Below, piece by piece: positions 32,572-46,400 of a stretch of 64,000 bases of DNA. Position 1 is the first letter of the stretch; every line of letters starts with the position of its first letter. Below the pieces are notes generated by a model, which saw nothing but the letters and a program-made list of their open reading frames with translations, had not been told where the DNA came from and did no database searches. The position numbers and the translations under genes are program-made. Source of the DNA: Acanthochlamys bracteata (taxonomy: Eukaryota; Streptophyta; Magnoliopsida; Pandanales; Velloziaceae). Location: the NCBI GenBank assembly GCA_019914995.1, contig CM034144.1, forward strand, positions 5,611,489-5,675,488. Direction: 5' to 3'.

Positions 32572-32810
32572 GGAGCATGTCTCAGTTCCAACGAACTCTA
32601 TTTTTTTCCTTCATATTTGAAGTTGGTGCCATTTCACTTATTTTAGTCATTTTGATTTCTATTTTTATTTTCATTCCGAACTCTATTTCTAAGAAAAAAA
32701 TTTTCCAAATTTCACTTAGTATTTTTGTTACTACTTCAATCAAAATTTATTTCTCACGTTTGCAGAACTCATTTCTGCAAAATTCAGTTTCAATAAATTG
32801 AAACACATGT
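32572..32810. mobile_element. Tourist-like element of the second family
   Basis: Left end GGAGCATGTCTCAGTTCC and right end AAATTGAAACACATG before TTA. The interior (CCGAACTCTATTTCT, CAGAACTCATTTCTG) resembles the elements at 15368 and 48693. Confidence 0.4.
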
Positions 32811-33678
32811 TAAGCTTATTAATACATCATAAGAGGGACATGCAAATGCTAGAAACAGTTTAATCCTTCTAATATTTGGGAAAAAAAGAATTAGAAGGTT
32901 GTGTTTAAGTGTTTAGATATAATTTTTCTTGTTCGATTGAATGTTCGACAAATCATCTCATTTATAACAATAGGACGGTGGAGTTAATCATTAGACACGT
33001 GTATATATATCAAAGACGGTAGGAGAGAAGGGAAAATAGGAGTGCTTTTCTTCTTTAAGCACTCCTTCAATAGAAAATATTATTAATAAAATTTCAGATT
33101 AATTGAATTATAAATTAATTTCTAATAACAATATAAAAAAATATGCAATAGTTTGATAGATAAAAGAACTACCAATTACGGCGTATTTTGAATGCATGCA
33201 AGTGAATTTTTTGAAAATAAAATATAAAAGGTAAAATTTCTTTAAAAATAGTTAAAAAGAGAGTTCAAATTTTTATGTTCATTTTTTTTAATTGAGTTAA
33301 AAGTAAAGTTTAATTTCTTTAGTGGTGACTTGGAAGTGAAGTAGCTTTGAAGTATAGATTTGAGTTTATCTTATATTTGAAATATGTAAATCGTTCGAAA
33401 CTTTAAATTTAGTCAAAATAATTAGAATTTCAGGTATTTTAAACACTTCCTTTGTGGCATGGATGTTGAACCAAATAAGAAGGGTACGTTCGTTAATTTA
33501 TATACATTATCGAAATTAAAATCTGCACCATTTTTACAGCAGTGGGTGGCATATGACTCAGGCTAAAGAACAAATATATTACTCAAATACTCCATAAAAA
33601 TATTAGCAACGTTTTGATAGTTTCTCATGAACCCAACCGTGCAAACAACAAGCTTCTTGCACCATGTAGACATTTTAT

Positions 33679-33950
33679 GAGGCTGTTTGGGGCTGCTTTT
33701 CAAAAGTAGCTTATCAATTTTTTTCAATTTTTTTTTATTTTATATTTTTTAATATATATTTTTAAAATATATAAAAAATTTATTTAAAAATTTAGAAAGT
33801 GTAAAAAAATTTTACGGAATGAGATCTTTTTATTGCATATTTTTATTATTTTTTTGGAAGTAAAAAAAATATAGCTCATTTTTCAAAAAAAAATAAAAAT
33901 ATTTTTTATTTTAGAAAAACTCTATTTCATAAACATTGCCAAACACTCCC
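33679..33950. mobile_element. MITE copy (AT-rich family), well preserved
   Basis: Ends GGCTGTTTGGGGCTGC and CATTGCCAAACACTCCC are inverted. The interior includes ATGAGATCTTTTTATTGCAT, shared with the copies at 6509 and 58905. Confidence 0.55.
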
Positions 33951-34044
33951 ATTGGCCAGAATTTGTAATAATCAAAGCTTCTCAATGCTCTAGTAAAAAG
34001 TAAAAACATGCCTCTTATTGAACATCGCTGCTTGTCATAGTTGG

Positions 34045-34245
34045 GCATTTGGGAGTATTTATTAAATAAAATTTTTTTTATAATTAAAATTAATTTTATT
34101 TTTTTAAAAATAATAAAAATATATAATAAAAAAATTTTATTACGTAAAATTTTTTTTAATTTTTTAAATATTTATTTAAAATATATATTAAAAAATATAT
34201 AATTAAAAATTAAAAAGTATTGTTAGAAAAATATAATTCTAAATG
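34045..34245. mobile_element. MITE copy (AT-rich family)
   Basis: The left end is GGGCATTTGGGAGTATTT and the interior has TTATTACGTAAAATTTTTTT. The right end is worn. Confidence 0.4.
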
Positions 34246-34515
34246 GATACAATAGAATACTTTATAGAAGAATACAATTTAATAAAAAATGGTGTAAACA
34301 TAACAGTCTAGAGGATCAATTAGGATTTATCCAAAAATAATTGTTTCAAAAATTTCTTTTGAATAGTTTATTATATTTACTGTCATAAATTTAACTTTTA
34401 TGAATTTATGTTTTAATAATTGTTTTCAAAATTTTACTTTTAGTTTAATTACGGACAACTAAAGCACGCATTTATAAAAACTTGAAGATTTTGTGTTCGT
34501 AGACTTATAGTTAGA

Positions 34516-34735
34516 AGATGTTTGGAAATATTTATAGAATAAAAAACTTTTTAAGTAAAAAATATTTTGAAGATTTTTTAAAAACGAGTTTTTAATTTAT
34601 TATCTAAAAAAATAAAAATAAATAATAATAGAATTTTTCAATGTAGAAATTTTGTATATTTAAAATTTTAAAAAATATTATAAATATTTTTTAAAATTTA
34701 TTGAAAATAAAATGAAACTGAAAACTACTCTCCGC
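34516..34735. mobile_element. MITE copy (AT-rich family)
   Basis: TTA precedes GAAGATGTTTGGAAATATT. The interior is typical and the right end is not clear. Confidence 0.4.
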
Positions 34736-35692
34736 TTATTGCTCCAATCCAATTTGTCATGAAAGATGAAAATTTTGTGTTTTCTAAAAGAAATGTGGCC
34801 TACATGTGTAAACAAATTTGTGGCTCAATGATAATGCAAGAGAACTAGCCAAGTGTGTGGTTTACTGGACGCAAAACTTTGCTTTCACAAATGGCAACCT
34901 TTTATTTAACATGAAATCATTAGACAACTAAGCAAACCAGGTGGGCATTCAAAAGAAAAAGAATATTCAAAAGATAAACAACTAACAAAATAAAAAAAGA
35001 TTTATATTCATATGTTCAATTGAAATGTTTAAAAGGTGTAAAAGTCAACCAATGTGATTTAAGATTCGTGCAACATGTTTATTAAGAATGTGTTCTTCTT
35101 ATCTTACAACTGAATTTTTTTCATTAAAGAATCACTAAAAAACACATAAAATCATTCCAATTTATTTCTTCTTATAAAAAATTAAACTCACTTCTAATAA
35201 TATTATTTATAATATTTACTTTTTTAATAATTCATTTTTTAATAATTTAATTTGAAGTCAAAAGTACACACTTTATAAGTCAATCAATGCACTCGGATAT
35301 AGCACAGGTTTTTGGCTTTTGCACTATTTTCACCACCATCCATTTAAAACACATACTAATTAACACTAGCCTAATTTTTATGCGTGTCCATTGATTGTGC
35401 TATAACTAACAATAACGATTTCATGTAAAATCACTTTTTGTAAAATGAATCACTTATGTCATAAAATAAGATTTTATATCTAATCATTTAAAAATCTTGC
35501 ACCTTTTATCCTACTATTTAAAAGTTATTGAATATTCAACATAATTAGCCTTTATTCTGTTACATATAATCATCTAAATAATAATTAAGAAATCGTTTGA
35601 AATTGCCTATAAAAAATGGTTATGATTAAAAAAAAAGTTTTAGTAAAAATTTTTAAAAACAATAAGTTAATTTTTTAGCTAAAAAAATTATA

Positions 35693-35701
35693 ATATATAT
35701 A
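35693..35701 (+). promoter_or_regulatory. Possible TATA box of NF-YC
   Basis: TATATATAC is followed about 50-130 bp on by a CT-rich stretch (CCACTTCAAACTCG, CACCCTCCTTTCTCC) typical of plant leaders. A leader intron separates it from the coding exon. Confidence 0.4.
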
Positions 35702-36259
35702 CATAAAAAAAAAGAAAGAAAATTATTAACTTGGAAACAGTAAGGGTTCTTTCCTTTTTCCCACTTCAAACTCGATCACAACACCCTCCTTTCTCCATCC
35801 AAATCAAAAGCCCCAAACATTAACCCTAGAAACAGTTTAAATCCTCCTCAAACCAGGTGGAGAAAAAAGACGATTTCTTTTTTTTGTTCTAATAGCTTTT
35901 GTGTTCGTCTTCTATTTTGTCTCTTCAATTGATTGTGATTCTTGAGTTTTTTATTCTTATATTCAACAACGGGTTTCCCAGCTCTCATAGTTTCAAAGCA
36001 AGAAAAGCAGGTTTTCGACTTTGCTTTGTTTCACTTGATCATTTGCTTTCTGATTCAAGCGAACCGATTTTGACTTGTTTGTGCTTCGAAAGAATCGAGT
36101 TTGACTTGCGGGTTTTCGGGAAGAATCGATTTTTTGTTCTGGGCACTTCAGAAGAATCGATTTCGACTTGAGGTTAGTTAACAAGAATCAATTTTGATAT
36201 AGGGATAGTTAACCAAAGTCGATTTTGAATATTGGGTTTGTTCGGATTTCAGGGAACGT

Positions 36260-36781
36260 ATGGATCAACCAGGACATGGCACTCCTCCGGTGATGGGTGT
36301 TGCTGCACCACCGCAGTACGCCGCCGCTGCGGCCGCTGGTGTTCCTTACCAAGCTTACCAGCACATGTATCAACAGCAACAGCAACAGCAACAGCAGCTT
36401 CAAATGTTTTGGGCAGACCAGTACCGGGAGATTGAACAAACCACAGACTTCAAAAACCATAGTTTGCCGCTTGCCCGGATCAAGAAGATCATGAAAGCTG
36501 ATGAGGATGTCCGTATGATTGCTGCTGAGGCTCCTGTGGTATTTGCTAGGGCATGCGAGATGTTTATCTTGGAACTGACACAAAGGTCCTGGGCTCATGC
36601 TGAGGAGAATAGGCGCAGGACATTGCAGAAGAATGACATTGCTGCTGCTATCACCCGCACAGACGTGTTTGACTTCCTTGTTGACATCGTGCCCAGAGAA
36701 GAGGGCAAGGAAGATGTCCTTCCCTGCGCAGCGATCCCTGGTCCTGCTGATGCCTTGCCCTACTACTATGCCCCTCAGTAA
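36260..36781 (+). CDS. NF-YC: Nuclear factor Y subunit C (HAP5-type histone fold), 173 aa
   Basis: NF-YC pairs with NF-YB through a histone fold; the dimer binds CCAAT boxes with NF-YA or joins CONSTANS-type proteins in flowering, light and ABA control. An Ala-rich N-terminus and a nine-Gln run (38-46) precede [20 protein letters not shown]. The conserved histone fold (about 68-143) contains [35 protein letters not shown] and [20 protein letters not shown]. The sequence matches the NF-YC1/4/9-type group. The C-terminus is short (ends PYYYAPQ), so the protein is smaller than the usual 200-250 residues. There is one coding exon. The ATG follows a strong acceptor (GGATTTCAG at 36244-36252), so the leader has an intron, as in Arabidopsis relatives. 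It is convergent with the KH gene downstream. Confidence 0.95.
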   Translation: MDQPGHGTPPVMGVAAPPQYAAAAAAGVPYQAYQHMYQQQQQQQQQLQMFWADQYREIEQTTDFKNHSLPLARIKKIMKADEDVRMIAAEAPVVFARACEMFILELTQRSWAHAEENRRRTLQKNDIAAAITRTDVFDFLVDIVPREEGKEDVLPCAAIPGPADALPYYYAPQ

Positions 36782-39138
36782 TTGTGCTGCACAGTGTAAG
36801 TTTTGGTTTTAATCTACGACTCTATTATATGCTTCCTGCATTACAGATGTTGATTAGGTTGGTGTTGTAACACAGTATGATTAGGTTGGGATGTTTGGAA
36901 ATGTGAATTGTGACTATCATTATGTGATGGTCTTAGTATGTGCGGATTATGAAGTATTATTGGGTTATTAGAGAACAGCTCATGTATATCATCCTTGTTA
37001 TCCCATTTGAGTAATTTTTCTCACATGCTATGACTTTTTTTCTTAATTATTGAGTGACAAGTAGAATAAAAGGCATGTACTAAATTTGTTGAACTCAATG
37101 CTCAGTCTAATTTTTACTGTAGCTTGTGCTGATCCTCACTTGTGCATCCAAAGTTCATGGTTATTTATTTGTGCAAGTCATTCTAGGATTTTATAAGCTG
37201 CAGAAGCTAATAATTGATAGAAGATGGTTTTGTCTATAATGAATTTTTTCTTGGATTTTCTAGATTGTTGTCTAGGGCTTTGTTATTGGCTATGAAGGTC
37301 TGTTCTCTATTTTAAGTGATTTTTGCATGTGTGCCACAATCACTGAAGTAGCTCTTAAAATCCATCCTACATCTTTTCTGGACTGATATTATGTGCAGAA
37401 ATGTAGATTCAAAGTTTTATTCGAAAGTCTGGAAGAGTGATTACATACTGTAAGGTCAATAAGAATAATTTAAAGGATGCATGTGTCATTTCCATCCATG
37501 AATGCTTATTGTTGTTTTAGTCATCTGATATCAGAAAGTTTTGCTCATCTTTCAAGTTTGTCGTTCATATTGTGTCTTAATCACAATAGAAACTTGACAA
37601 TCTTTTTACAGCAGCTGGTATGTGAGATATTATTGTATGAAGTTTGCAGATGTTGAACTTCTTTCCTACACGTTCTTGTAGCTAGTATTCTTGGAAATAT
37701 TTTGCCCTGAGTATCATAATTTTACAGTATTTGCAGCCAGTAATTTAAGGAGTAGTAGTTTAGCAGATTGACAGGTTTTTCCACTCTCTGTAAATTATAA
37801 CATTTACATGGATTATAGTTTGTAACATAGTTCTTCTAGTGTCGCGAAATGACCGATGTGGTTGATCTTCCTAATGGGATAAATGTGGCTGGTTGGCTGT
37901 TATGTTCTTTTTGGATAAAATAGTAGCAGGTTAAGATTTCTTGTATGAAACCTTACTTTCACCTGAAGTAGGGATGAGTCCGTCCAGCTTTGGCTTTTTC
38001 TGAATCCCATTCATTTTTTGTGGTATTCTTTTTTTTCATGTCCATTTGTTAGTACTGACTTTTCAATAGCTTGTGTCTAGTTGCAATCTGTTACTCTTAA
38101 CATCAGAGAAAAGCTAAAAAATTGTTTTAGGAATTTGGTTTGCAAGGTAGTCAGAAAAGCAGTGGTACCGAAAACTTGGTATAATTGGTTGCAGGGAACC
38201 TCTTCATTTTTAGACTGTACTTCTATTTTCTGGTAAGTGAACTTTGTAGGTGAAAAATGTTCACTATACTACATACCGTTAAACGTCCTGGTGAATTGTT
38301 TACATCTGCTTGTGCATTTGACGTGTAGTTTTCTTATATCTTCCTCCGCCAAATTCTTTTTCTTATAGTTTTGCGTACTAGCTGCGTAGAAGACTCGCTC
38401 AGTTGCGAAATTTCAATGGCTCTCAATGTTTCCGGAAGTAAGGTGTCATACAACGTTGCTGAAACATGAATAGAATCCTACGGCTCCTATCACCGTCTGT
38501 TATGAGAACTAAAAATTTTTGAAGAACAAATTCCTATCACCGTTTAAAAATTCTTGAGAATAAATATCAAGAGAGCAGCTGAACGCAAATTTGCTAAACA
38601 AAACCCTAGCAATTGTTACATTGCTCGGATTTCCAATAGTTGACATAGCTAAACAAATATATTATAATCTTCTTTTACAGCCAGCGATATTGTAATAAGA
38701 TACAAGTAATGCAGAAGAACGCAAGGCAAGGGCATAACAACCAATATTTAACTTAAATAACGAAGACTCACTAAAGAGCATTATTCGTCTCAGTTTATAC
38801 ACAAACAAGAACCTACGTTCTATACAAGCCCCCGCGACTTTATGATTACCGCAAGCACAAACACACATATTACTACTGATGCATAACATGTAGATACTAA
38901 TCCCCATGCAAATTTCACAAACGCAATGTGGCACCTTTACCTGTACTCCATGATTTCACTCAACGTCCCCGTAGCACAGCAGAAACTTCCAAACAAGCTT
39001 TAGGTTTGACAAGACCCGACGACCTGATGCCATTGCCCACTGGCAATCTATGGGCCACCATCAGACATCTCATACAGGAGATGACTCACAAGCATAACCT
39101 ACTCCCACTGCATAGTGGGTAATCATGTTGCAGTCGAC
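36782..39138. other. Shared 3' region between NF-YC and the KH gene
   Basis: The 3' UTRs of the two convergent genes and the DNA between them. Base composition is more balanced than in the MITE zones. No further gene or element was recognised. Confidence 0.5.
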
Positions 39139-42100
39139 TTAGCCTCTTGTCTTCGCTCTCTTCATGCCAAGGCTATTATATGGAGACACCGAGCCAGACA
39201 TATGAGAACCTTCTTCACGGAGTGTGCCGTTCAGCATGGCAAGCTCTCTAAGTTGCTGCTTTTTAAAGAAATCCTGTGATTCATCCTAGATAAAAAGACA
39301 AAAAAAAAAAAAAAACAAAAAAAAAACAGCTTAGACAAATTAACTCCCAAACTAACCAAGAAACTTGAAATATCACAGGAGTCAACATACCACAGGCTTG
39401 AGTAAATCTTCAAGGATCTCACGAGCTTGCATCAAGCGAGCATCGACAATTTCAACCGGCAACTCTGCCTCAACAAGGATATGTAGGGTTTCGTTCAAAT
39501 GTTCATATCCAGGTTTTCCCCTCATCAACTCTTCCTGTTGACAAATGTGTGCTAACTGTAAGCATTCAACACACTTCAAGTTCGGGAAAATAAATAAAAA
39601 ATTCATTGTAAAAACAAGCTGCATTAAGAACCACTCAATTACAGAATACAGGAAAATGGAAGTCATCCTCTTCTTCCATCACAGCAACAACTTGAATCCA
39701 ACAACAGCAATTTAAGAGTGAGAAGCATACGGCTCTGAGTAAACTTCCAGTTGCTGTTAACTATCCTTGTTTTTGTATAAACAATATCCCTAACTGTATT
39801 TTTCGGACTGTATAAATAATAGCCCAAATACTGCATTTATATTTCTGCCAATCGATATAAACATTGCAATTTTATCCCTTCTAAACGTGTAGACAGGATA
39901 AAATAGATATAGGCTTTATGTTCATATAGCCATCAGCTAGAATAAGTGGATAACTAATTGCACAATAAAAAACAGACAGGAATATGAAACATCCAACCTC
40001 AGGTCATATTTTAGATCTTTAGGGCTGATTAGTTCATTGATAATGGTACCGATGATTCAGCCTATTCAAGCATTAGTGTCTCGAAAACATAGCCAAAAAT
40101 TGCTACAAGATACACATTTTTCTTGTTAGTGCCCTTTAATGGTCAACGAATTCTAAAGCTCACATTTGATTGTTAAAAAGATATCATTAAGTTAGGTGTT
40201 AGTTGAAGATATGCCGACTTACAATACCAAGTGCGTAAAACCACAACCTAAATAAGTGAACATAAATAAGAGATTACTTATAGTAATTGTATAATGACAT
40301 ATAAAGTACAGACAAAACCACCTCGATAGAAAGGGCCTTCCTGTTTTGTAATTTGATACAAAGAGTTATAGCAATAGCAAGCCGACCTTTCTGCAATAGC
40401 AGATTATCTAACTCAACCAACAAAGGGCGTCTTTTGCAGTCATTTAAGTGAAGGTGCACAATGAACCAACAAATGACACAATACAGTACCACCTTAAAGC
40501 TTTCAACTAGGGAAGACCAGCTTGATAACAGGTTTGTATTTGCGGAAAGCTGTGAACTATAAAAGTGTTCCATAGGAAAATTGTCCAAGATGTTCCTATT
40601 GCACAATATTTTGAACAAAAAGACAGGAGGCCGGCCAAAATCAGGACTAATTGCAAAAGAACCAATCATCATTACAGGAAACAAATTCTAAAGAAACAAA
40701 CATGGAAGAGCCCCAAGAATCCTTCCTGATACCAATATCACATCTTTGAATTCATCTTAAAGAAATAAGTATGCATGAAATTTTCTGAAGGGTTTCAGAA
40801 TTGCCGGTTCATGCTTTCTTACCTGAGCAGGATCCTTAATGCTGCCATGTCCGCGTATCAAGACACGACATTCAGTAGTTGCCTCCACTCTCTTAAGAGA
40901 GTTTCCTCTGGGACCAAGTAAACGACCAACAAAATTGTACTGCAGACCACATTAAGAAAACATGTAATTAGCACAAAAGCAAGCGTCAGTAGATGATGCG
41001 AAAACTTAAAATTCTAGCATACATTAGGGTACTTGTCCACATGAATATCCACCCTAATTGTTCTCTTAACAATGCGCCCAGCTGTGCTACCTTGTGAAGC
41101 AAGCCAGCCATGAGGAAATGTTGGATGAACAAGACCCAACCTCTGTCAAAGCACAAGTCATGTTAGGAAGCTCACATATTTAAATGGACAAGATAAGGAT
41201 AATTAGAAAAACAAATAATGATAGATCAAACAATACTTGTAAAGAAAGGGGATAACGAATAACTTTTAATTCAGACATGTAGAACCAAAATGAAACATTT
41301 CTTATCATTAGATCCCAAAGCTAAATTAAACAAGAAAATGTATCAGCTAATAGCAGTTGAATTATCATTCAAAAAAGGGATGAAGATTGTGTGTGAAAGT
41401 GCAACAGATGATAGTAGATAGTATAAACAAGAAGACAGACATACAACATGACGGGCAGTCATCCCAGTGCATCAAACTGTCCTTTGTTACATCTTCAGGC
41501 ACTTCTGTCCTTAGATCATGGTACAGTCTACATGATGATATAACCTCAAGACCGTAACCGTCACGTAGCAGGCAAGTATTGTTCCTAAGTTATGTAGTTC
41601 CTAAGAAATGTTAATTTGTGAGGGCCAGTCAGAAAGCCAAAACTAATTACAAATGTTCTCTATTTGAATAGGATCTAGACAGGCAACACAAAAACCAGGA
41701 AACCAGACTCAATTAGCATAGAATCAATATGAGTTAGCAGGACATGCAGAAAGTTCATGAATGCAGGCAATTACACGAAGCAGTTAAAAAATCTTAACTA
41801 TGTCAGCAATGCTTAATCCAGCAATAAAAATAGATCAAAATAGAAGCTAATGTTAATAGTTAGTATCCATACTTCTGGAAATGCTGAAGTCCAACCATTC
41901 ATATCAGCTTCTCCTGCATTGGAAAATATTCCTCCAGCGCTCAGTGGACTACCATGTTCTAGAGCACTCTGATCTAAAAGAGACGCATTCCCCAACAGTG
42001 TGGTTATACGCAAAATTTCTGCTTCAGTCAATGTCAAGCATAAGATTTACCAGTTAGCATTTGTTGACAGTCAGTAAACTGACTCATATGTCAATCTATT

Positions 42101-44947
42101 ATGTTAGTTCAATATCACAGAGCAACTTCATAGATGTGCAAACTAGACTTGCAATAATGTCGTCTTACAAAAACCTAAATGATGGCTTAGTTTCACTTTG
42201 AGCGAGTGATGTTGCGGACATATTTAGTCAAACTAACAAAAATGGGTAACTCATAAGGAACTGGTGGGAACATTTCACATATGCATAATTTTGCTCTATG
42301 TACTTGAAGAGATAGAGGTGGCGGTCATCTATATACATAAGTGAATATACACTTGAAAAATTTTCACCAAGAAAAGACATTTGAAAGAAAGATAGTGAAC
42401 TAAGAAAATCTCATTTACAAAAGTTCTCTAAACAAATTTATAATTGTTAAGAGTTATGAAAAATATATATTTAGAAATCATTTTGTAAAAGTACATACAA
42501 GGGTCAAAAGAATCAAAATCGCCACATGTTATTCAAATGAGAGTTCAAAACATGAGAATGTTACTGACACCAAATTAGAGAAGGTCGTCTTATACTTATT
42601 TAAGCAAGTATAACCCTCTTAAATGAGTCTAATTGCCTAGAACTGAACATACTAAGATATTGCAACTGTGATATTGAGATCACCAGCTGATGACACCATC
42701 ACATGAGATCACCAGCAGATGATATCGTCGCATGTGAGAGAAGACTGACGTAGGGTATTAACCAGTACTAATAAGTTACCAGGAGATTTCCATGTCGGCA
42801 AATCGAACCACTAAAATGGTCACAATTGTCATTGTTTGGGTACGAGCTCAGTTTTCTGTAATATAACCCACCGTAGGTGTAAGTCCTTTAAAATTCATGT
42901 TCAATCTCGGTCCTAGCTAAGTCCTGATTACTCCTTCCGATCTCCATCACCGGAAACATACCTTTAAACTGCGTAAGGTCATCTTCACTTCTTGCTTTGT
43001 CCTTTTCCCTGTCTCTAGACTGATGCTAAGTACACTATATGTCTACGTTTAATCTGAAGGCTCACCTTTCTTTCAATTGAAACACTCTAAAATCCTCCAT
43101 TAGGAACATAGTCACCATAGCATCCATGTCAGCACATGTAAATTGTATAAGACTTGTTAAGTTCAAGTATCCATATCCGGCATTGGGACATGGCTCCAGA
43201 AAACATTGAATACATATTCTTTTTTTTACATGGAGTTATAGCCAATTTTGGTGAGGAATTTTCATGGTTGTAACTTATAGCATAGATATTCAGAATTGGG
43301 TTCCAGCAAACAGAGGACAAATCCTGTATTAAAGAGAAATTTTGCAGCTGTAACTGCAAGCTGATGTCAACAACTCACCTTTCATACATATGTGAAAGCA
43401 CTTGAAATACAAACCTGACTTCAACTTCCAAGCAGAGACATGTGAAGAGCACCTTCATTTTAAATCACTTATGTACGAAGATGACTATTAAGTTGTCTAT
43501 TGCTTGGGATTATTAAGTTACATGTTGTTGGTCTTATGGCTAAGGAGTGAATGACTTGGACTAGAGACATAGATATTGAACTGTTGAATTGTTTGCAATG
43601 GTGATATTTCTTCCTTCCTAGCTACTAGAGATGCATTTGAGGTGCACTTCGAGAGAGGAGAATTCAATCAACAAAAGCCAACAAATTTCACAATTTGATG
43701 CATAATGACCTACACAAGTTTTCGGTGACAGTCTAGAAGCAAAATCACTAATTGACAACCATAAGTGAACAAAAGGAAGAGACAAGATAATGCCTTTAGA
43801 TCAATAATGGTAGATAAAAGAGAGTCTACCATAGTTATTAAGTTTCAGTACTGAAACACAAGAGAGAGTGTGCTGCACAGCATCATGACAAAGCCAAGCA
43901 TTAACTACAATCATCAAAATGAAAAGTGAGCTCACCCTGGTTAAGTAGACGATAACAATGTGGAAGCACAGCTGTAAAAGGACTAAGTTTATGGCGTTCT
44001 GCCAGCAGCTCCGAGAGGTACCTGTTATGAAATGCATGCTTTAACTCTTATCATTTGACCTCATAGAAAACGCATTCTTTCACAATACATATCACTGTAA
44101 TTCATTGTAAAGGAATGAATACAGCAAATTGGCTATTTCCAGTCTACCGACATTAACAGCATCCACAACTAGCATATCTACTTCCTCAGCAGACTGAGGC
44201 TAACAAATTAGCCAAATCCTCAGGCACAAGCATACCCAAAGAAAGAAAAATGAAAAAAGAAAAGGATAGAAATAATGATAATCACAAAATTTTGCTTTAA
44301 GAAATTCTTATCAGTTCCCTATTACCACATAAGTTGCCAGAGACGCAAATAGGAAACACTACAAAATTCACCAGAACCTCCATATCCAAAGCACAGTCTA
44401 TAAAACCATCTGCAGATTCCACAAAAGGATTAAAGCAATAAACCTACTCCCTATACACAAACAAGGTGGTTAAGCCAACGAGGTAGTGAATCAAACAAGA
44501 TCTAAAAGAACTGCGCCATATCCTATCTTCTCAGACTAAATCCATTGGATACACATAAACAAACCATTCAACCAAATCCAATTAGTTGTTTATTTCCAAA
44601 TACGATTAAAACACAAGCACTTCTAGCTAACAAACTCCATCAGTGAGAAAAATAGCCAGATACACAGAGAGATTAATGAACTAGATAGGCAGTCCAGTAG
44701 CAGACTGAAAACTATCTCAGTGGAGCAAATCAAATTAGATAATCCAGTAGCAGAATGAACACTCAATCACCACAGCACAATCTCTCCATCAAATAACCAT
44801 CAGATTCATAGATCAGCAGAGAAAGCTTCAGAGTGTTGAATACTTCTCTTGTTCGGCGATTGCAGTAGAGCGCATGCCAGAGATATGAGGCGACTGTGGC
44901 GCAGTCGACGGCGATGGAGAGTAAGCCATGTATCTTCCCGACGACAT
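39139..44947 (-). CDS. STAR/QUAKING-type KH-domain RNA-binding protein (SPIN1-like), 7 exons, 287 aa
   Basis: The protein belongs to a plant family of nuclear RNA-binding proteins with one extended KH domain; rice SPIN1 is a flowering regulator. Coding exons on the minus strand are 44844-44947, 43936-44021, 41873-42018, 41023-41142, 40823-40939, 39391-39534 and 39139-39285. All have GT-AG junctions and phases that join (864 bp). The N-terminus [14 protein letters not shown] leads to the STAR dimerisation block [15 protein letters not shown] and [23 protein letters not shown], the KH core [19 protein letters not shown] and [13 protein letters not shown] follow. After [10 protein letters not shown] and [14 protein letters not shown] the tail has [19 protein letters not shown]. 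The GPRG loop is intact and the length is normal. Introns reach about 1.9 kb. The exon model is mine from splice consensus and homology. Confidence 0.93.
42676..42733. repeat. Two 29-bp tandem units in a KH-gene intron
   Basis: GAGATCACCAGC(T/A)GATGA starts at 42676 and again at 42705. The units differ at several positions. Confidence 0.7.
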
Positions 44948-45189
44948 CTCTCAATTAATCTATCAATCCAAAAAAATCAATTAAAATCAACTACTAAAAA
45001 ATATCAATCGATCTCAAGAACAAATTCACTCACTCCAATCAACTCCACAAACCGATCGATTGATTAAAGAGGATTTAGATCAGATCGATCATGAAGGAGG
45101 AGAAAATAGTCACGACGAGATCTATAAGAATCTCGGCTGCCGCTCTCGAGAGAGAGAATGGATTGAAGAAGAGAAGGAGCGGTGGTGGC

Positions 45190-45201
45190 ATTATATATAT
45201 A
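45190..45201 (-). promoter_or_regulatory. TATA box of the KH gene
   Basis: On the minus strand this reads CTATATATATAAT, about 240 bp before the start codon at 44947. GA/CT-rich DNA between them fits a 5' leader. A (GA)n run lies just upstream at 45250-45264. Confidence 0.6.
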
Positions 45202-45419
45202 GGGAGTTGAAGAATGGTAAGAAAGAAAGAATTGAAAGGAAGCGAGTGACAGAGAGAGAGAGAAAAAAAAAGAACAGTGACAGAGTGACATTGGTTTGGA
45301 GAACAGAGCACAGTTAGTTATACTAACAACTATTTAACTAACTCTAGATTGATAGATTTCTTCCTTTGTACTACTACTGGCGCTACTGTTACTGCTCCTG
45401 TTGCTCTACTACAAGGGTC

Positions 45420-45605
45420 ATTTGAGGAAAGCTTTTTTAATTATTTTTTATAAATATAAAAATTATTTAAAATTTTAAAATAAAAAATTTTACGTAATAA
45501 AATTTTTTTATTACTTAATTAAAAAAATAAAAATTATTTTTCAAAATAACTAAAAATATTTTTTATTAAAAAATTTTATTTATAAATATTTCTAAATGTT
45601 CTTAA
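45420..45605. mobile_element. MITE copy (AT-rich family)
   Basis: Left end GGTCATTTGAGGAAAGC and right end TATTTCTAAATGTTC with the typical interior (TTTTACGTAATAAAATTTT). Confidence 0.45.
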
Positions 45606-46179
45606 TATTTTTTTTAGAAGTTGCTGCTGTTACTCCTCTCTTTAATTCTTTTTCAAAAAAAATTATTTTCAAATTCAACTTTTAAATACAATTAAAAATA
45701 TTAATTTCAATTTTTTTAATATAATTAGATAAATTAACTCATTTTTTAAAAAAATTTTAATAATTTATTTTTTATGAACTTATTTTACTAGAATTCAATA
45801 AGGCAAAAAATAAAATAAATTTTTTAAAATGAGTTATTAGAAATTAGTTTAATTTTGTTATTAGTGTATTTGAAAGTTAGTTTCCAAATTAACTTTTGTA
45901 TTTAATTCTTTTATACAAGTGAAAATTGAAAATAAATTTCGTTAAAAGAGTGTTTTACATAGTTTTGTACTTATTTTCAAAATTTATTCTTGCAAACTTA
46001 ATTTTAAATAATTCATTCTCACATACTTATTCGGTCACTGATTCGGCATGTCTGACTGGCCACTGATTCGGTCCGATATTATAGAGAACCCGCTATATAT
46101 ATGAACTTCGATGAACCGGATTCTACATTGGTTCGAGCAATTTTCTAAGCCGAATCGAATACTATGTCTTCTAAAGTTA

Positions 46180-46400
46180 GGGTGATTTTGGCTAAGATTT
46201 TCAACTCTTTTATTTCGTTCTAATTTTTTATTTTAATTATTAATAAATTTTTATAATTTTTTATAATTTTTTTTAAAATTAAAAAATATAAAAAGAAATT
46301 ATTATTATTTATTATTTTATTTTTTAGATAAAAAATTATTTATACCAAAATTTAAAAAAATTTATTAAAAATCTTTTTTTTTCAAAAACACTTTTAAACA
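46180..46400. mobile_element. MITE copy (AT-rich family)
   Basis: TTA precedes GGGTGATTTTGGCTAAG; the right end is CACTTTTAAACATCCGC. The interior is typical. Confidence 0.4.

Larger units (their letters stand above)
32021..35740. other. MITE-rich intergenic DNA before NF-YC
   Basis: No gene was recognised. MITE-like blocks lie at 32572-32810, 33679-33950, 34045-34245 and 34516-34735. Confidence 0.5.

Noticed and set aside
32279-32801. Open frames on both strands near a MITE-like block
   Set aside because: Very A/T-rich, hydrophobic by composition, no start context, overlap with repeat sequence.
35899-36184. Open frames in the NF-YC leader
   Set aside because: They lie in the leader and leader-intron region before a clear acceptor. 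No domain, and repeats of the type AGAATCGATTTTGA explain them.
45060-45317. Charged open frames on both strands upstream of the KH gene
   Set aside because: They follow from GA/CT-rich promoter and leader sequence around the TATA box.
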